DNA of 64,000 nucleotides, taken from contig NZ_LMTI01000004.1 of the NCBI RefSeq assembly GCF_001510665.1, forward strand, positions 372,001-436,000, given 5' to 3'. A model generated the notes under the pieces. The model was given only the letters and a program-made list of their open reading frames with translations. It did not search any database and was not told where the DNA came from. How positions within the stretch are numbered: position 1 is the stretch's first letter; every line of letters starts with the position of its first letter. Below, one piece after another: positions 61,082 through 64,000 of the stretch. A program made the translations under genes and the position numbers. Source of the stretch: Bacillus sp. FJAT-27445 (GTDB lineage Bacteria; Bacillota; Bacilli; Bacillales; Cytobacillaceae).

Positions 61082-61990
61082 TTAACCTACTACCGCTTTC
61101 GCTTTGGTTTCCGGATAGCATTTGACTCCATCCTCGGTAACGAGCTTCCTGAATTCAGCCAAAAGATGGTCTGTGATTGGCCCAGGCTTGCCATTGCCAA
61201 TCTTCCGGGTATCCACATCGATGACAGCGATGACCTCGACCGCCGTTCCTGTCAGGAACACTTCGTCAGCGATATATACATCATGCCGCGTAAATGGCTG
61301 TTCCTTAATTTCGTAACCGTTTTGTTTCGCCAGGTCGATAATGGCGTTGCGGGTGATTCCTTCCAATGCGCCAAGATAAACGGGAGGAGTGAGAATCACG
61401 CCGTTTTTGACTATGAAAATATTATCGGCTGAGCCTTCGGTGACATAGCCTTGGTCATTCAGCATTAGCGCTTCATCAACGCCTGCCTGGTTTGCTTCAA
61501 GTTTTACAAGAATGTTATTTAAATAATTGAGTGATTTAATTTGCGGGCTAAGGACATCCGGGCGGTTCCGCCTAGTTGCAACCGAACCGACTTTCAAGCC
61601 GCGTTCATACAGCTCTCTCGGATAAAGCGCCAACGGCTCCGCAATGACAATGACCCTTGGCTGGGAACAGGATCCCGGATCAAGGCCAAGATTTCCTTTA
61701 CCCCTTGAAACAACGACGCGTATGTAGGCGCTCGATAAGTTGTTTTTGCGTACTGTATCAACAATGATTTGGGTCATTTCCTCAAACGTATAAGGAATTT
61801 CCAGCATGATGGAGTGGGCTGATTCATATAGCCTCTTTAGGTGTGCATCGAGCCTGAACACGTTGCCGCTGTATACCCGGATACCTTCAAATACTCCGTC
61901 GCCATAGAGAAAGCCGTGGTCATAAACTGAAACAACCGCATCCTCCTTTTTCACAAACTCGCCGCCAAGAAAAATATACTTGCTTTCCAA
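61082..61990 (-). CDS. ilvE: Branched-chain amino acid aminotransferase (class IV)
   Basis: 302 residues. V-Y-D-H-G-F-L-Y-G-D-G-V-F-E-G-I, PLP lysine in Q-I-K-S-L-N-Y-L-N-N, and D-E-V-F-L-T-G-T-A. AGGAGG is 9 bp before the TTG at 61990 and only 1 bp before the GTG at 61999, so the TTG is preferred. First gene of the operon. Confidence 0.93.
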   Translation of the reverse strand: MESKYIFLGGEFVKKEDAVVSVYDHGFLYGDGVFEGIRVYSGNVFRLDAHLKRLYESAHSIMLEIPYTFEEMTQIIVDTVRKNNLSSAYIRVVVSRGKGNLGLDPGSCSQPRVIVIAEPLALYPRELYERGLKVGSVATRRNRPDVLSPQIKSLNYLNNILVKLEANQAGVDEALMLNDQGYVTEGSADNIFIVKNGVILTPPVYLGALEGITRNAIIDLAKQNGYEIKEQPFTRHDVYIADEVFLTGTAVEVIAVIDVDTRKIGNGKPGPITDHLLAEFRKLVTEDGVKCYPETKAKAVVG

Positions 61991-62114
61991 AAAAATCACT
62001 CCTCCTAAACAGATGCTCGTAAAAAACTCTATCTCATAAAAAAAATTAAGTAAGTTGAACCCTGAAAAGCTTCATTTTATATTTCAAAAAAATAGTACGT
62101 GAAATAAAATACGA

Positions 62115-62129
62115 ACTTTTCTGAGATTT
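62115..62129. promoter_or_regulatory. CodY-like box over the ilvE start of transcription
   Basis: ACTTTTCTGAGATTT differs from AATTTTCWGAAAATT at three positions. A second, poorer match lies at 62195-62209. Overlap with the predicted +1 (about 62129) fits repression. Confidence 0.55.
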
Positions 62130-62135
62130 CCGTTA

Positions 62136-62164
62136 ATGATACTCTCATCTTTTAGAATATTCAA
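62136..62164 (-). promoter_or_regulatory. Predicted ilvE promoter
   Basis: On the minus strand TTGAAT, 17 bp, TATCAT. Transcription would start near 62129 and give a leader of about 140 nt. Confidence 0.6.
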
Positions 62165-62210
62165 GTGCAAAAAGCCTATATATCTGACAAATTGGAATTT
62201 TCTATTAACT

Positions 62211-62224
62211 TGGTAGCGTTTACA
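62211..62224 (-). promoter_or_regulatory. cre site upstream of the ilvE promoter
   Basis: TGTAAACGCTACCA on the minus strand, one mismatch to the cre consensus. It covers -95 to -82 relative to the predicted start, a distance where CcpA activates the Bacillus subtilis ilv-leu promoter. Confidence 0.65.
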
Positions 62225-62469
62225 ATGTTGATGTTTCAAGGATAATAATTTTTTAAAAATTTTTAAAAAATTTTATAAAATCATGCTTTCAGGAAAAAGA
62301 TTCGTGGAAATTAAATTGAAGCAGATACTGAAGGGGATTTTGCCAATAATGTTCCTGAAGGCAGAAAACCAAAGTTTTTCTTAAAGTGGCGTATACTATA
62401 TTCATGTGAATTTTTCGATAGTAAGGAGGCTTTTGCTCTGGAGCTTGGTTTCTGTGGCAAAGAAAAAAG

Positions 62470-64000
62470 ATGGACAAACTTGAACGAACATCGAGACAAA
62501 TAATACTACATACATTTAAAAACGCGTTCGCAGTAAGGAAAAATGCTTTTCCATGGGGAAAAGCATTTTGCGCGGGACTCGCGGCTTCATTGCCAATTGT
62601 AATTGGGTTGCTCTTTGGTAATTTTCACTATGGCATTGCGGCGGGGATGGGAGGATTCGCGTATTTGTACGTATTCAACCAGCCTTACGCACAGCGGGCA
62701 AAATTGATATTTTTTGTTGCTGTCGGGCTGGCTTTGTCCATGTCTCTTGGCATCCTTCTTTCCCCGTATCCTTTTGGGGTCGCCATTGCGATGGGAACGA
62801 TCGGTGCAATTGTGATTTTTGTGTTTGGCGCTTTAAGGATCACAGGCCCATCCGCAATTTTCTTCGTACTTTGTTTTTCAATTGCAACGGGGATTCCGAC
62901 TGACCCGGCGGATGCCCCTCTTCGTGGCGGGCTAGTTTTATTGGGTGGTGCCCTATCATGGCTGATCAGTATGCTTGGCTGGTTTTTTAATCCGCACGGG
63001 CCGGAAACAAATGCCGTTAAAAAGGTATACACCCAATTGGCCGTTTTTGCCGATTCTGCGGGGGGAGAGGATATGAATATTGCCCGCCATAAGACAGTCT
63101 CCGTTCTAAGGGATGCCGAGGAAATTATTTTGGCAGGCTACTCGCCATGGACAGATACGGACTTGTTTAAAAGGCTTTACTTACTGAACGACCATGCCAA
63201 TCGCATGTTCCTGGAGATACTTGAGTTAGCGGAGAACAAGAAGAACGGGCTTCCTCCTGAGCTTGGCAGGTCATTGCGTGCGCTGGCCGAGTCAATCGGC
63301 TCATCCAAAAAGAACAGGGCGAAAATCCTTCAACCTGACACAGATGATTTGAAAATTGCCGGTTTATTTAGGAAAATTTACGACGCGGATGCCATCCTGA
63401 ATGAGCCTGCTGGGAAAATCGAAAGCGATGTGAAAATCGCGAAGCTCTCAATCCGGACCATGTTCACGGGGGCGTTCGATAAAAACTCCATCGTTTTTAT
63501 TTCAGCAGTCCGTTTTGGAATCATTCTAATGGCAGCTTCGCTTATTGCATACGTCCTCCCATTTGAAAGGTCCTACTGGGTACCGCTTTCCTGTGCGGCG
63601 GTTATGAGTGGGTCAACAATCATTTCCACTTTTCATCGGGCAATCCAGCGGACGTTCGGTACATTGGCAGGGCTACTGATTGCCGGGCTAATCTTGATGA
63701 ATGTACATAACGGCTTGGTTGTGGCTTTACTTATTCTATCCCTTTCGTTTCTTACTGAGATGTTTATCGTCCGCAATTACGCGCTTGCCGTCCTGTTTAT
63801 CACTCCTTCCGCATTGATCATCGCGGAATATTCCTCAGAGATACATAACTTTCCCTTCTTCGCAGCGGCGAGGGCGATAGATATCATTGCGGGGAGCCTC
63901 TTTGGGCTTTTGGGAGTTTGGCTTTTTGGTCGCAAGACAGCCTCGGCAATGCTGAACCATTTTATTGTGAAAACGCTACGGAGCCAGGGCCAGTATGTAC
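62470..64000 (+). CDS. FUSC family membrane protein, 3' end cut by window
   Basis: 510 codons open to the window edge. Residues about 35-165 hold several hydrophobic helices (C-A-G-L-A-A-S-L-P-I-V-I-G-L-L, M-G-G-F-A-Y-L-Y), then a soluble middle region, then a second membrane block with V-L-P-F-E-R-S-Y-W-V-P-L-S-C-A-A-V-M-S-G (in part), the FUSC signature Y-W-x-P-L-t. Such proteins act as aromatic-acid or drug exporters. Only weak AAAGAAAAAAG precedes the ATG; a better AAGGAGG at 62423 serves no in-frame start, so the start is uncertain. Confidence 0.8.
   Translation, partial: MDKLERTSRQIILHTFKNAFAVRKNAFPWGKAFCAGLAASLPIVIGLLFGNFHYGIAAGMGGFAYLYVFNQPYAQRAKLIFFVAVGLALSMSLGILLSPYPFGVAIAMGTIGAIVIFVFGALRITGPSAIFFVLCFSIATGIPTDPADAPLRGGLVLLGGALSWLISMLGWFFNPHGPETNAVKKVYTQLAVFADSAGGEDMNIARHKTVSVLRDAEEIILAGYSPWTDTDLFKRLYLLNDHANRMFLEILELAENKKNGLPPELGRSLRALAESIGSSKKNRAKILQPDTDDLKIAGLFRKIYDADAILNEPAGKIESDVKIAKLSIRTMFTGAFDKNSIVFISAVRFGIILMAASLIAYVLPFERSYWVPLSCAAVMSGSTIISTFHRAIQRTFGTLAGLLIAGLILMNVHNGLVVALLILSLSFLTEMFIVRNYALAVLFITPSALIIAEYSSEIHNFPFFAAARAIDIIAGSLFGLLGVWLFGRKTASAMLNHFIVKTLRSQGQYV

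Larger units (their letters stand above)
62000..62469. other. 470-bp divergent control region
   Basis: Lies between ilvE (minus) and the FUSC gene (plus). Holds the ilvE promoter, a CodY-like box and a cre site, all listed. The rest is A+T-rich with nothing recognised. Confidence 0.7.

Overview
The window reads as chromosomal DNA of an endospore-forming member of the Bacillaceae. Support for this: strong Shine-Dalgarno sites with frequent TTG/GTG starts, a KinB-like sporulation kinase, a DUF2642 protein next to a manganese catalase, YwbE, a PyrR-type RNA attenuator, a T-box ilv-leu operon with CodY-like and cre motifs, and SLH-type surface proteins. I would not name a species. No rRNA, tRNA, CRISPR array, phage or transposase was seen.

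Layout. 0-3 kb: end of a surface-polysaccharide cluster (O-antigen ligase cut by the window edge, deacetylase, FemAB-like protein). 3-9 kb: small unlinked genes (methyltransferase, CAP-domain secreted protein, CidA/LrgA-LrgB pair with a structured leader, Mn catalase, DUF2642 protein). 9-18.3 kb: a pentose-type ABC importer followed by a membrane-anchored binding protein, LytS-type kinase and YesN-type regulator, matching the XylFII-LytS-YesN three-component design, then a second XylF-like lipoprotein. 18.4-19 kb: frameshifted secreted propeller remnant. 19-20.6 kb: an MFS transporter behind two PyrR-binding loops. 21.3-22.7 kb: gene-free A+T-rich stretch with a perfect 32-bp palindrome. 22.7-29.7 kb: SLH protein plus an oligopeptide ABC transporter whose binding protein lacks a lipobox. 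29.7-31.1 kb: an OmpR-type regulator with a degenerate receiver and a STAS protein. 31.2-38.9 kb: maltodextrin-type locus with LacI regulator and matching operators, debranching enzyme, importer and an alpha-glucosidase gene that has lost its 5' half. 38.9-49.2 kb: mixed housekeeping and signalling genes (DUF1540, KinB-like kinase, GNAT, RidA, ferritin, vWA/HTH divergent pair, ABC exporter, MATE pump, YwbE, ECF S component with TudS-like desulfidase). 49.2-49.5 kb: five 52-bp tandem hairpin repeats. 49.6-62 kb: one minus-strand branched-chain amino acid operon ilvE-ilvD-[T-box]-ilvB-ilvN-ilvC-leuA-leuB-leuC-leuD-ilvA. 62.4 kb to end: start of a FUSC-family membrane protein.

How it fits together. 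Carbon uptake (pentose and maltodextrin loci) carries good cre sites, and the ilvE promoter has a cre about 90 bp upstream plus a CodY-like box over the predicted start, so much of the window looks tied to CcpA/CodY nutrient control. The most interesting non-gene signals are the tandem PyrR loops ahead of an MFS transporter, the internal T-box followed by eleven 21-bp repeats before ilvB, the 30-bp palindromes clustered at gene 3' ends between 2.7 and 18.3 kb, and the 52-bp hairpin array. All functions are read from the sequence by family recognition; no database search was run.
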